Assembly (NCBI GenBank): GCA_964428935.1
Contig: CAYSAG010000003.1
Location: forward strand, 1-47,884
DNA from: JAADHY01 sp964428935
GTDB taxonomy: Bacteria > Planctomycetota > Planctomycetia > Planctomycetales > Planctomycetaceae
DNA length: 47,884 nucleotides
Reading direction: 5' to 3'
Shown here: positions 24,702 to 33,827 of the stretch, one piece after another
How the letters are laid out: every line of letters starts with the position of its first letter
Numbering within the stretch: the stretch's first letter is position 1
Program-made: the position numbers and the translations under genes
The notes under the pieces: model-generated
Database searches by the model: none
The model's input: the letters and a program-made list of their open reading frames with translations, nothing else
Told to the model about the DNA's origin: nothing

Positions 24702-25775
24702 ATGCAGCTAAAGGCTGAGGAAGTCAAAGAAGTGGTCCGCTCGGTTCGAGACCCCGAGCTCGGCCGAACGTTGGACGAGTTGAACGCTGTGGGCCAAGTG
24801 CAAGTGGACGGTGAGGTCGTCGCCGTGGAGCTGGTGTTCCCGACGCCGGCCTACCCCGAACCGGAACGGATTGCGGAGGCGGTCCGACAGGCCGTCCGCC
24901 AAAAATGGCCCGACGTTTCCAAGGTCGAAGTGACGTGGAAAGCCGTCGTGCGTGGCAAAATGAGCGGCGGAAAAATCGGGCTGCGCGTGAAGAACGTCCT
25001 GGCGGTCGGCAGCGGAAAAGGAGGTGTCGGCAAAAGCACGGTGGCGGCCGCGCTCGCCTTCGGATTCAAACAATTCGGCGCTCAAGTTGGCCTAATGGAC
25101 GCCGACGTCTACGGCCCAAGCATTCCGCACCTGGTCGGGGTGCACGAGCAGCCGGCCATTACGGAGTACCGGGCTGAAGACGGTCGGCTCGTCCAGAAAA
25201 TCCGGCCGGTCGACTGCGACGGCATGAAGCTGCTGTCCATTGGCCTCATGATTCGGGAAGACCAGCCGGTCATTTGGCGCGGCCCCATGCTTCACGGGGC
25301 GTTGACCCAGTTTCTGAAAGACGCCGACTGGGGCGAGCTCGACTACCTGGTGGTCGACCTGCCTCCCGGAACCGGCGACGTAGCCATCACGTTGTCGCAG
25401 TTGGTGTCTTTGGCCGGCGCGGTCGTGGTCTGCACGCCTCAGAAAATCGCCCTGCTCGATGCGGTCAAAGCGGTCGCCATGTTCCGACAGGTCAACATTC
25501 CCGTGCTGGGCGTTGTGGAAAACATGTCGGGCGACGTTTTCGGACGCGGTGGAGCTCGGGAAAAAGCAAAAGAGCTGGGGGTGCCGTTTCTCGGCGAAAT
25601 CCCCAGCCTTCCGGAAATCCGCGTCAAAGGCGACGAGGGACGAATTGCCGACCTGTTCGCCGAAGACTGCCCCGCTCGCCAACCACTGCTGCACGTCTGC
25701 CAGCAGGTGGCGCTGCAAGTCGCCAACCAAGTGCTCGGCACCGGCGAGCTGCCTCAATTGGAGGTGCTGGAGTAA
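24702..25775 (+). CDS. Mrp/ApbC-family iron-sulfur carrier ATPase lacking the CxxC motif
   Basis: This 357-residue protein has an N-terminal MIP18-like (DUF59) domain (residues 1-90) and a deviant-Walker P-loop ATPase domain starting with GSGKGGVGKST near residue 103, followed by DADVYGPSIPHL, WRGPMLHGALTQFL and VVDLPPGTGD. Family members such as Salmonella ApbC bind and transfer [4Fe-4S] clusters through a C-terminal CxxC pair that follows ENMS. Here ENMSGDVFGRGGAREKAK lacks that pair, and the remaining cysteines are scattered (PVDCD, VVVCTP, EDCPAR, HVCQQ). Either a different ligand set is used or the carrier role is changed. The ribosome binding site is weak (GGAAAGGG). sufE and sufS are about 3 kb downstream. 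Confidence 0.92.
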   Translation: MQLKAEEVKEVVRSVRDPELGRTLDELNAVGQVQVDGEVVAVELVFPTPAYPEPERIAEAVRQAVRQKWPDVSKVEVTWKAVVRGKMSGGKIGLRVKNVLAVGSGKGGVGKSTVAAALAFGFKQFGAQVGLMDADVYGPSIPHLVGVHEQPAITEYRAEDGRLVQKIRPVDCDGMKLLSIGLMIREDQPVIWRGPMLHGALTQFLKDADWGELDYLVVDLPPGTGDVAITLSQLVSLAGAVVVCTPQKIALLDAVKAVAMFRQVNIPVLGVVENMSGDVFGRGGAREKAKELGVPFLGEIPSLPEIRVKGDEGRIADLFAEDCPARQPLLHVCQQVALQVANQVLGTGELPQLEVLE

Positions 25776-25862
25776 GGCTTGGTGCCGAGGCGTCGAGACT
25801 GGCAGACGAGCCAAGCGGCGCTGGACGAGCGAGGCGCTTCGTCGGCCGACCGGCGCGCTCGG

Positions 25863-26348
25863 CTACTCTTCGCCACCGGAGCTTTCACCGCCGCCACCGC
25901 CGCCCTGCGAGACATCGACCACGACCTCGTGGTTCTGCTCGGTGATTTCCACCGTGAAGGGCGAATTGCTCGGCTCGAATCGGCCGTCCCAAACGTCCTT
26001 CTCGCCCTCCTCGCTCTCCACGAGACAGCGCAACGCGACCCGATATTTTCCTACGGGAATCCCGTTCCCGTCTATTCCCGAAACGGTGAACGTCCCGTCG
26101 GAATTGACGCTAGCCGCGTAGACCTCAGCTTGCTTGTCGAACTGTCCGCTCTCGTCGAGTGGGTAAAACTCCAGCTCAATTGCGGCGGCCCCCTCCTCGA
26201 ACTCCTCGCCTTCCAACTTCAGTGGCTGGCCGCCGTCAACAATCTTGCCAGTCACCACAACCTTCGTGGGCCCGCTGCTGCACCCCGAAAGCCCCGCCAA
26301 CAACCACAAGCCGATTCCCAGTACGGCTGCTCCCGTCAACACTCGCAT
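25863..26348 (-). CDS. Small lipoprotein with a carboxypeptidase-regulatory-like beta domain
   Basis: The start at 26348 follows GAGGGGAG. Residues 1-24 are a lipoprotein signal with a lipobox-like LLAGLSGC, so the mature protein begins with an acylated cysteine. The rest (about 135 residues) looks like a single beta-sandwich: VVVTGKIVDGGQPLKLEG, SVNSDGTFTVSGIDGNGIPVGKYRVAL, resembling planctomycete lipoproteins with a transthyretin- or carboxypeptidase-regulatory-like repeat. The C-terminus ends in a Gly/Ser/Glu tail (GGGGGGESSGGEE). No enzyme residues are evident. It is convergent with the Mrp gene. Confidence 0.8.
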   Translation of the reverse strand: MRVLTGAAVLGIGLWLLAGLSGCSSGPTKVVVTGKIVDGGQPLKLEGEEFEEGAAAIELEFYPLDESGQFDKQAEVYAASVNSDGTFTVSGIDGNGIPVGKYRVALRCLVESEEGEKDVWDGRFEPSNSPFTVEITEQNHEVVVDVSQGGGGGGESSGGEE

Positions 26349-27009
26349 CGGTTCGTCTCCCCTCTCTTTCCTTACGCTAACCGACTTCGACCTACGTACT
26401 TTTTCCACGTCCAGTTAGCCGTCCCGCTGTACGGACAGCATCCGGTAAGAGGTGCGCGCGACCAGAGAAATCTTCTGTCCACGCATTCGCCCAGAAAGCC
26501 CACGAGCCCGCCGTTCTTTACAACCTTCAACCCCGACCCAGTCCTAGCCGGCTCTGTAACAGCTCGGCGAGCCCAATTGGAGCCCTACAGGAGCTGGGCT
26601 CGTTTTCATCCACTCCTTGTGGCCAGGACGTTCCGCCAAGGTGGCGACACGACGGCCTTAGCAGGGTCCACCGAACGGAGCAAGCCAGCTAGGCCCACGC
26701 GCCCTCTCACTCAGCGCCGAGCAGAGCGTGCCGACAAAAAGGACACCACTGCGCTTCCGCAGTGCGTGTTGCGCGTCCCGAAGGCCGTTCTTGCTTCCGA
26801 CGGTCGCCGCTACAGCGGGCGACAGAAGTCGAAGAGCTCCGAACTGCTGGCGTTCACGCCAAGAGGGCCCCTCCCGCCGCGTCGCCAACGCTGCCCGCTC
26901 GTCGCTTCCAGGTTCGGACCGGCCCGCTCGCAAGAGGGCGCGGTGCAGTTACCGGCCGCTCGTCCCCTGCGCAGGCGAAGCAGGCTCGACGAAGTCACAC
27001 CGCATGGGG
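26349..27009. other. Intergenic, 661 bases
   Basis: Contains a terminator-like hairpin at 26568-26606. The rest shows no gene; the long plus-strand open frame across it is Arg/Pro/Ser/Thr-rich and continues antisense through the lipoprotein gene. Confidence 0.5.
26568..26606 (+). terminator. Hairpin followed by a four-T run
   Basis: CGAGCCCA at 26568-26575 pairs exactly with TGGGCTCG at 26595-26602 and TTTT follows. On the plus strand this resembles an intrinsic terminator, yet no plus-strand gene ends upstream. It may terminate an antisense or small RNA, or be chance. Confidence 0.35.
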
Positions 27010-28056
27010 CTACGGCGTTTGGACCTGACCACCGTCGGCCCGGTGGCACATGCGCGCGAAAGCAACCGTGTCCACGCTGTACGAGATGAAGTGAACGGCC
27101 CCGTCGGCAAACAGAGCGTTCATCCCGCCAGCGTGCGACGACCCGAAAAGCGGACGCGGATTACCCGCGTGCGGGTCCGGTTTGGGCGTGTAATTCCCTC
27201 GCCGAATAACGTCCCAATCCCAGCCACAGATGTATCCTTCGTTGTCGTAACCGGGATTACCGCCCAAATCCTGGATCGCGTACCGTTTCTCGGCAATCAT
27301 CAGCGTGTTAGACGATCCATCGCGAATGTCCCGGAACCGCAGCGTCTGACAGTGGCGTGGCTTGCCGCCTCGCGGGCAGTTCGTCCGAATGATGACGCCG
27401 CTGTTGTACCAGCCTATGTCGGGGAAGTCCTTTCGAACCGCGTTCTTGTCGCCGCCATAAGCCTGCAGCAGCTCCCCCCAGTCCCACCTTCGGTTCAGGC
27501 AACACCCTGCATAATCGTTCTTGCCGACTTTGCCCACCTCCTGTCGTCCGATGGTGTAAGTCCCGTAACGTCGCTGCGGCGGCTTCTTGTAGGCATTCGG
27601 TTCCGGCGCCCGCCGGGTCGGGCAGTAGTACGCCGGAATCGCATGACGCATGGGTTCCTTCATCCGTTCGATCCCACTCTGATTGGCTCCCTCCCACACC
27701 GCTTGCTGTTCGAGGTAAGGCAGAATCTGGTACAGCCAACCAGCTCCCTGACGCGGTGCAACCTCCGGCGGGCCTGTGAACTTCGGGTTGCTGTAGTCGT
27801 CCTCGACGAACGTCGGAAAGTCCTTCCAATGCCGACCGCCACTCGGGAAAAAGTTGTGCACGTCGTGGTGGTTGTGAATGGCAATGCCAATCTGCTTCAG
27901 GTTGTTGCGGCATTGGGTGCGGCGAGCCGCTTCTCGAGCCTGCTGAACGGCGGGTAGCAGCAAGGCAATCAAGATGGCAATGATCGCAATGACGACCAGC
28001 AATTCGATGAGCGTGAACCCTACTCGATTACGTAACTTTCTGCCTCTCTGTGACAT
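27010..28056 (-). CDS. H-X9-DG (DUF1559) pilin-like protein
   Basis: This 348-residue protein has the planctomycete DUF1559 layout. A type IV prepilin-like N-terminus (VGFTLIELLVVIAI, cleaved before F by a prepilin peptidase) is followed by a hydrophobic helix, QAREAARRTQCRNNLKQI and a large globular domain. The C-terminal H-X9-DG motif is HAGGMNALFADG. Such proteins are anchored or assembled through a type II secretion/pilin-like system; their role is not well known. The ATG at 28056 has GGAGGGTG just upstream and a good promoter about 115 bases before it. Cysteines are frequent in the globular part. Ile ATC and GATC are more frequent here than in neighbouring genes. Confidence 0.92.
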   Translation of the reverse strand: MSQRGRKLRNRVGFTLIELLVVIAIIAILIALLLPAVQQAREAARRTQCRNNLKQIGIAIHNHHDVHNFFPSGGRHWKDFPTFVEDDYSNPKFTGPPEVAPRQGAGWLYQILPYLEQQAVWEGANQSGIERMKEPMRHAIPAYYCPTRRAPEPNAYKKPPQRRYGTYTIGRQEVGKVGKNDYAGCCLNRRWDWGELLQAYGGDKNAVRKDFPDIGWYNSGVIIRTNCPRGGKPRHCQTLRFRDIRDGSSNTLMIAEKRYAIQDLGGNPGYDNEGYICGWDWDVIRRGNYTPKPDPHAGNPRPLFGSSHAGGMNALFADGAVHFISYSVDTVAFARMCHRADGGQVQTP

Positions 28057-28170
28057 AACCACACCCTCCGAGCTACGAAATAAACCACGTACACACAGCG
28101 GACACCAAATCGGGACACACCCAAACACCGAGTGGCCCAATCTACACAATCGAAGAGCGACGGTGGGTCC

Positions 28171-28199
28171 ATGAAACCATCTCGTCCGCCGATTGTCAA
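28171..28199 (-). promoter_or_regulatory. Putative promoter of the H-X9-DG gene
   Basis: On the minus strand a perfect TTGACA is separated by 17 bases from TTTCAT (4 of 6). It leaves a leader of about 110 bases before the ATG at 28056. Confidence 0.5.
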
Positions 28200-28420
28200 G
28201 GTGGAGACTTGAGATGAGCCGTTCCGGTGTGAAAGTCGGTTGTCCTGTCCACTTGATTTCCCTTCTTTGACCCCGGAACGACGTGGGCATCGAACGCAGC
28301 GAGCTGCCTTGGTCTCGCGCCTGCCGGTCGCCCCCGCCATTGTTCCCGGTCTCTTGGCAAACCCGGACAACCTCCATCACTCAGAACCGGCCCCGACGCC
28401 ACGAGCGGCTGTGCGCCGGG

Positions 28421-28449
28421 TTGGACGGAATGACTGGCTGCACTAGAAT
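28421..28449 (+). promoter_or_regulatory. Putative promoter of sufE
   Basis: TTGGAC and TAGAAT (5 of 6) are 17 bases apart. The leader to the first possible sufE ATG would be about 250 bases, long for a simple promoter. Confidence 0.35.
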
Positions 28450-28705
28450 GTCGGTGGTTTGCGGCGAACCGACGGTGACCGGACAGGCGATCACAGAACA
28501 GCAACTCGGCGTGCCCTGCCCTGCGAACTGGCTTCCGCGGCTCCGTCGCCGTCGTGGCCGCCCACAGAGAGAAACGGCCGACCAAAACTCGGATTTTTCT
28601 CGTGTCGTCCCCGCCGAAACTGACCCGGCAGGCGCACTTGGCGTCGAGCTGTCGCAGACACGTCGTCATTGTCTTTTGTCGACGCGTAGTCGTCCCGCGC
28701 AAAGC

Positions 28706-29170
28706 ATGCATTTTCACATGAGCAGCGAATCCCCGACAATCACGTTGGATGAAATCATCGAGGAGTTCGAGGCCCTGGGCGATTGGGAGGCCCAATGCGA
28801 GTACTTGATCGAACTGGGCTTCGAGCTGCCCAAACTACCGCCCGAATTGAAAACAGACGAAAACAAAGTCCGCGGGTGCCAGAGCAACGTTTGGATGGCC
28901 TGCAGGCTCAAACCAGGAAATCCGCCCACCGTCGAAATTCGAGCGGAAAGCGACGCCATGCTGGTCAACGGTCTGATTGCCATCATCTTGGCTCTGTACT
29001 CGGGCAAGTCCCCTCAAGAAGTCCTTCAAACCGACGCGCGGGCGGTGTTCGAGAAATTGGGTCTGGAACGCCACCTCAGCTCGGCTCGACGCAACGGCCT
29101 GTACGGCATGGTAGCCAAGATTCGCGACTTCGCTGCTCGGGCCGCCACGTCGTCGCCGGACGCGAGCTGA
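28706..29170 (+). CDS. sufE: SufE-type sulfur acceptor
   Basis: SufE takes persulfide sulfur from SufS and hands it to the SufBCD scaffold. The 154-residue product matches the family from DEIIEEFEALGDWEAQCEYLIELG through the acceptor-cysteine motif VRGCQSNVW (C58) to GLIAIILALYSGKSPQEVL. The ATG at 28706 or the one at 28718 could start translation; neither has a clear ribosome binding site. A cysteine desulfurase gene follows on the same strand after 367 bases. sufBCD are not in the window. Size is slightly above E. coli SufE (138). Confidence 0.93.
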   Translation: MHFHMSSESPTITLDEIIEEFEALGDWEAQCEYLIELGFELPKLPPELKTDENKVRGCQSNVWMACRLKPGNPPTVEIRAESDAMLVNGLIAIILALYSGKSPQEVLQTDARAVFEKLGLERHLSSARRNGLYGMVAKIRDFAARAATSSPDAS

Positions 29171-29537
29171 GGTGGTGAGAGCGCGGCGTCGGCAGCCGGA
29201 CCGCTGGCCAGGGCGGTCGTTGGCCGAGGTGCTCCAGGTCGACCGAGTCCCGGTCGGGTCGGTTGATTTCACGTGACAATCGCCCAAACGAATGCGGTCG
29301 CATGGCGTCAGCGGCTCACCAAACAAGCGGTTGGCGTGGGCGAGCGGCTGGCCTTTCCGGTCTGCGACGGTCAGAATGAACCGGCTGCTTGCGCTTCGCT
29401 CATGAGACCGGCCTGTGTCATTCCCTGGCTTGGCCGGACGGGCTTTTTACCCGTCTCTGTGTTGTTTGAGATTACCGGGCAGCTCGAGGCGACTGTTCGG
29501 CTTGAGCACCCATTGGCGTTGACTAGGGGCCGCGCAA
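29171..29537. other. sufE-sufS spacer, 367 bases
   Basis: A 6-bp hairpin (GACGGG with CCCGTC around a T-rich loop) lies near 29438-29455, but the T-tract is in the loop, so it is not an intrinsic terminator. No promoter or gene is convincing. Confidence 0.4.
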
Positions 29538-30809
29538 ATGAACGACGAGGTGGCTCGCAACCTCTTGGACGTCGAACGCCTCCGTGCCGACTTCCCGATT
29601 TTCTCGCAGCGGTTGAGAGGCGGAAAGCCGTTCTTCTACTTGGACAGCGCCGCGTCGGCTCAGAAGCCGCGGTGCGTGATCGAGAAGGAGGTCGAGGTTT
29701 ACGAGCAGTACTACGCGAATGCGTACCGAGGCGTCTACGAGTTTGGAGCTCGGGTGGACGAAGAACTGGACGGTGGAGCTCACCGCGAAGGCGTCCGCCA
29801 AAAAGTGCAACGGTTTCTCAACGCGCCCTCGGCCGAAGAAATCGTTTTCACGTCTGGGGCGACCATGTCCATCAACCTGGTCGCCAATGCTTGGGGCCGG
29901 AAGTTCTTGCGGCCGGGCGACGAGGTGCTCATTACGCTCATGGAGCACCACGCGAACCTGGTGCCGTGGCAGCGAATCACGGCCGAGCGTGGAGCGCGTC
30001 TGCGCTACGTGCCGCTGACCGAAGACGGCCGCTTGGACCTGGCGTCGCTGGACGAACTGGTGACGTCGCGAACGCGGCTGGTTGCGGTCACTCGCATGTC
30101 CAACGTGCTGGGCACGCTCAACCCGATCGACGTTTTGGTCGAACGGGCCAGACAGGTCGGAGCCCTCGTGTTGGTCGACGGAGCCCAAAGCGTGCCGCAC
30201 GAACCGACGAACGTCCAAGACCCACCGATCGACTTCCTGGTCTTTTCCGGTCACAAGTTGTTCGGTCCGACGGGCGTGGGCATTTTGTGGGGCCGGGCCG
30301 AATTGTTGGACGCCATGGACCCGTTCCTGTGCGGCGGGCACATGATTGAAGCGGTCTACTTGGACCACTCGACCTGGGCGCCTTTGCCAGCCAAGTTCGA
30401 GGCGGGCACCATTCCCATTGCTCAGGCCATTGCTCTCGGCACGGCCATTGACTACGTGAGGTCGGTCGGGTGGGAGGCGATTGAACGGCATGAGCGGGAG
30501 CTGCTGGCGTACGCGTTGGAACGGTTGTCGCGGGTGCCTGGTCTGAAGGTTCACGGGCCGGCCTTCGAGCACCGCGGGCCCATTGTGGCCTTCTCGCTGG
30601 AGGGGGCGCACCCGGAGGACTTGGCGCAGCTCTTGAACCTGAAAGGGGTCTTCGTGCGGCACGGCCACCACTGCACCATGCCTTTGCACGAGCACCTCGG
30701 GGTGCCGGCGACCGTGCGGGCCAGTCTGGCCATGTACAACACGCGGCAGGACATCGACGCGCTGGTCGACGGTCTGCAATTCGCACGCAAGAAGCTGCGG
30801 CTGGCGTGA
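29538..30809 (+). CDS. sufS: SufS-type cysteine desulfurase
   Basis: This 423-residue PLP enzyme converts cysteine to alanine and passes the sulfur as a persulfide, normally to SufE. Group II signatures are clear: FFYLDSAASAQKP, MEHHANLVPWQ, the lysine K240 in FSGHKLFGPTG, and the catalytic Cys C379 in RHGHHCTMPLHEHLG. RASLAMYNT at the end is typical. Length is normal. sufE lies just upstream on the same strand, so the two probably form a functional pair although the spacer is long. The enzyme would feed the many iron-sulfur proteins suggested in this region. Confidence 0.95.
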   Translation: MNDEVARNLLDVERLRADFPIFSQRLRGGKPFFYLDSAASAQKPRCVIEKEVEVYEQYYANAYRGVYEFGARVDEELDGGAHREGVRQKVQRFLNAPSAEEIVFTSGATMSINLVANAWGRKFLRPGDEVLITLMEHHANLVPWQRITAERGARLRYVPLTEDGRLDLASLDELVTSRTRLVAVTRMSNVLGTLNPIDVLVERARQVGALVLVDGAQSVPHEPTNVQDPPIDFLVFSGHKLFGPTGVGILWGRAELLDAMDPFLCGGHMIEAVYLDHSTWAPLPAKFEAGTIPIAQAIALGTAIDYVRSVGWEAIERHERELLAYALERLSRVPGLKVHGPAFEHRGPIVAFSLEGAHPEDLAQLLNLKGVFVRHGHHCTMPLHEHLGVPATVRASLAMYNTRQDIDALVDGLQFARKKLRLA

Positions 30810-31082
30810 CGGGCGTCCGCGGGGTCGGCACCGGGGCCGGGTCGACCTGAGGCAACGGCGACCCCTCTTGCTTCGCCGGCCCCAAGGTCGACCAGCACAC
30901 GGAGAGCGGCGACGGTCGGTGCTGGAGCCCCCAAACCGGGCCAAACGTCGGCCGCGCGTTGGTTCGGCCGCGTTCCACTCTTGTGGACGCGGCGAGCAAG
31001 CTCGGTCGAGAGTCGCGGCTCGAAAACGAGCGGAACGGCACGAGGCACCAGAAGCAAGACGGCAGTAGGTGAGGGGGACCTC

Positions 31083-32399
31083 ATGGCAACGCCAACTTCT
31101 GAAGCGTCGACGGCGACTGCAGAGACGGCCGCCACTTTCAGTCAGCGACGACGCTACGCAGCCGACCAGGCCATTAGCTACCTCATGCAGCAGGGGGTCG
31201 AGAACCGAAACGTGCTGTCGCTGGCGGCGGGACTGGTCGACTACGACACTTTGCCGGTCGAGGCCACTCGGCGGGCTTTCGAGAAACTGTTCGCTCGCTC
31301 CGAGCTGGCTCGGGCCGCGTTGCAGTACGGCACGACGCACGGAGCCGAGCGGTTGCGGGTGCAGCTGCTTCGCCACTTGGCTCGACTCGAAAAATGCACG
31401 CCCGACCAGCTCGGACTGCGTCCCGACCAGATTCTGCTCACCACCGGGTCGCAGCAGCTGCTCGCCTTGGTGACGGACGCTCTGTTGGACCCAGGCGACA
31501 TTTGCTTGGTGGCCGCGCCGACGTACTTTGTGTTCCTGGGGACGTTGGCCGGAGCGGGTGCTCGGGCAGTACCGGTGGCCGCCGACGAGCACGGAATGCG
31601 AACCGACGCGTTGGAGCGGCGGCTGAGCGAACTGGAGCAAACCGGCCAGCTTCCTCGCGTCAAGCTGGTGTACGTGGTGAGCTACTACGAGAACCCGACC
31701 GGGGTCAGTTTGAGCGTGGAGCGGCGGCGGCAGCTGGTGGAGATTGTTCAACGTTGGTCCCGCCAGCACCGAATTTTCGTGCTCGAAGACGCGGCCTACC
31801 GCGAGCTCCGCTACGACGGACCGGAGCTGCCCAGCGTGTGGCACATGGACGGCAGCCGGGAGCACGTCATTCTGGCCCACACGTTTTCAAAAAGTTTTTC
31901 GCCCGGTGTGCGCGTGGGCTTTGGCGTGCTGCCGTCGGACGTGTTTGAGGCGGTCTGCGACCTGAAAGGCAACGAAGACTTCGGCTCGGCCAGCCTGAAC
32001 CAGCACCTGATGGCAACGGTGTTGGAGGAGGGGTTGTACGAGCCGCACGTCCGGCTGCTGCGCGACTCGTACCGCCGCAAACGCGACGCCATGCTCGCAG
32101 CCGCTCAACGGTTCTTCGGCGAACTGCCCGGCGTCTCGTGGTACCGACCTCACGGCGGGCTGTACGTGTGGATGACCCTGCCCAAACAAGTGCAAACTGG
32201 GTTCGACTCGGAGCTGTTTCGCCGAGCCGTTCGCGAGGGGGTGCTGTACGTGCCGGGTGAGCTGTGCTTTCCGGCGGGCGACGCGGGTGTGGAGCGGAAC
32301 CACTTGCGACTCAGCTTCGGCGTCCAGTCGCCGGAGGGCATTGAGTTGGGAATGGAGCGGCTGGCGCGAGCCCTCCGTGCAGTGTTGGCGGAGCAGTAG
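31083..32399 (+). CDS. Class I PLP aminotransferase, 2-aminoadipate aminotransferase-like
   Basis: The 438-residue fold-type I enzyme resembles the LysN/MocR catalytic group without any winged-helix domain. Motifs include LSLAAGLVDYDTLP, LTTGSQQLLALVTDALLDPGD, YYENPTG, and the Schiff-base Lys K270 in HTFSKSFSPGVRVGF. RLSFG near the end is the carboxylate-binding Arg motif. Substrates in this group include 2-aminoadipate, aromatic and branched amino acids; choice between them is not possible here. The ATG at 31083 follows GAGGGGGA. It stands alone, 273 bases after sufS. Confidence 0.9.
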   Translation: MATPTSEASTATAETAATFSQRRRYAADQAISYLMQQGVENRNVLSLAAGLVDYDTLPVEATRRAFEKLFARSELARAALQYGTTHGAERLRVQLLRHLARLEKCTPDQLGLRPDQILLTTGSQQLLALVTDALLDPGDICLVAAPTYFVFLGTLAGAGARAVPVAADEHGMRTDALERRLSELEQTGQLPRVKLVYVVSYYENPTGVSLSVERRRQLVEIVQRWSRQHRIFVLEDAAYRELRYDGPELPSVWHMDGSREHVILAHTFSKSFSPGVRVGFGVLPSDVFEAVCDLKGNEDFGSASLNQHLMATVLEEGLYEPHVRLLRDSYRRKRDAMLAAAQRFFGELPGVSWYRPHGGLYVWMTLPKQVQTGFDSELFRRAVREGVLYVPGELCFPAGDAGVERNHLRLSFGVQSPEGIELGMERLARALRAVLAEQ

Positions 32400-32857
32400 C
32401 GGGACCGAGTGTCCGCAGGGCGTTCCCGCGTCAAGCGTTCCCGCGTGAAGCGGTGCGTGCCCGAAACCGCCGGCCGTGTGCGGCGGAGCTCGCCGCCCGC
32501 GCGTTCGCGAGACGCGCCGGCCGAACGCTCGGGCGTCTGTGCCGGACAGCGGCTCACAACGTGCGGCGGTTCGGCTCCGCGTGGTCGGCACTCGGAACAG
32601 TACGCGCCGGCGTGACGAGCGAACGAACTCGACCGCGTCCAAAGCGTGGTCTTGCTCCGGCTCGACTTCGTCTCGTCGCAAGAGCTCGACTTCCGCTCTG
32701 AAAAGGCCTTCGGTCCCTCGGCCTGCCGCGCGAACCGAATTCCGCACGAATCGACTGCACCCGTTGCGCCGGTTGGTTCGATATTAATGATTGTGAGACC
32801 GACCGGCCGTTCGTGTGCTGGCGACGACTGAGGACGGACCTCTTTCGGGAGGCGGTT
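32400..32857. other. Intergenic, 458 bases
   Basis: Starts with a 15-bp tandem repeat (32420-32449). A short AT-rich patch near 32779-32794 (GATATTAATG) could be part of a promoter for the YkgJ-type gene but has no partner -35. No gene is supported. Confidence 0.5.
32420..32449. repeat. Two tandem 15-bp copies
   Basis: GCGTTCCCGCGTCAA at 32420-32434 is followed directly by a copy differing at one base (GCGTTCCCGCGTGAA). It lies just past the aminotransferase stop. No function is evident. Confidence 0.8.
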
Positions 32858-33598
32858 GTGGGAATTTGCGACGGGTGTCACGCCGGGTGTTGTCGGACGT
32901 TCGCGGTTCCGGTGACCGGCGCTGACATTTTTCGAATTCAACGAGCCACTGGGTTGTCGTTCTGGGACTTCGTTTGCCGTTGGGCCGACCCGAAAGGCAC
33001 CATTGCTCGCGGAGCCGCTCCGCATTTCCACTTCTCCGACGACCCGACGACGCCGTTCGTCATTGCTCTTCTGCACGTGCCGAGCCGGGTGTTTGCCGGC
33101 ACGACGCGGTGCTGCTTTCTTGAAGAAACCCCGCCCGACGCCCAGCACCCGCTGGGGCAAGGACGGTGTCTGGTCTACCCGGTACGACCGCTCGCGTGTC
33201 GAGCCTTTCCGACCCGGCTAGACAGCTCCGGCGAGCTGGCGGTCATTCAGGAAGTCCCCTCGCACGCGCGGGACGAGCGGGTCGCCGTCTACCGGCTGTG
33301 TCCGCGTCCGTGGCAGCCCGACGACTTGGACCCGGTCGAAACGCCGCTCGACCTGGCCGCTGTGCAGTACGAAATGAACTTCTTTCGCGCCGTGGCGGCT
33401 GTCTGGAACCGAAAGCCACAGTCGTGGCTGGCCTTTCCAGACTTCCTGCAGTACGTCTACTCTCGACGGGTCGTGACGGCCGAGCAGGTGAGCCGACTGG
33501 ACGACGTCTCGGACCAGCCTCAACCCGAGTCTTCCGCCGAGCCGGTCGTCCTGCCCTTGACGACTCGACCAGCCACGCCACAAAGTCGAGCGGCCTGA
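32858..33598 (+). CDS. YkgJ-family cysteine-cluster protein
   Basis: The 246-residue protein matches the YkgJ/CxxCxxCC family: an N-terminal CDGCHAGCC cluster (residues 4-12), a central RCCFLEE with a following CLVYPVRPLACRAFPTR, and a later LCPRPW. These eight or so cysteines are thought to bind zinc or an iron-sulfur centre; the function of the family is unknown. The GTG at 32858 is chosen since GGGAGG stands 5 bases before it; the ATG-like alternative upstream would add 15 residues. The C-terminal 40 residues are Pro/Ser/Thr-rich. epmA follows 230 bases downstream on the same strand. Confidence 0.88.
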   Translation: MGICDGCHAGCCRTFAVPVTGADIFRIQRATGLSFWDFVCRWADPKGTIARGAAPHFHFSDDPTTPFVIALLHVPSRVFAGTTRCCFLEETPPDAQHPLGQGRCLVYPVRPLACRAFPTRLDSSGELAVIQEVPSHARDERVAVYRLCPRPWQPDDLDPVETPLDLAAVQYEMNFFRAVAAVWNRKPQSWLAFPDFLQYVYSRRVVTAEQVSRLDDVSDQPQPESSAEPVVLPLTTRPATPQSRAA

Positions 33599-33827
33599 CT
33601 GGGCGACGGGCAAAGAGGCCGACCGACCGCGTCCGGGCTGGTGGGCGGCGTCGAGGCTTTCCCGTGTGGAGGTAGCGCGGTGTGACCGACCCGACGTCCG
33701 GAGTGGACGTTCTCCCGTGCCGGCGCGGGCTCGGCCGTCGGGCATTGGTCCTGCAACACGCCCAAGGTGCCGAGTTGGGAACGCCGGCCGTCCAGCGGTC
33801 GACGAAACGGCGGGGAGGTGTGTGGTC

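Larger units (their letters stand above)
28057..28705. other. Divergent intergenic region, 649 bases
   Basis: Holds the two divergent putative promoters listed separately, one for the H-X9-DG gene and one for sufE. No gene or RNA recognised otherwise. Confidence 0.5.

Noticed and set aside
29438..29455. Intrinsic terminator between sufE and sufS
   Set aside because: The stem is six base pairs and the T-run is in the loop, not after the stem.
29523..31880. 785-codon minus-strand open frame opposite sufS and the class I aminotransferase
   Set aside because: The plus strand shows complete catalytic motifs of two PLP enzymes; the antisense frame has none and no ribosome binding site.
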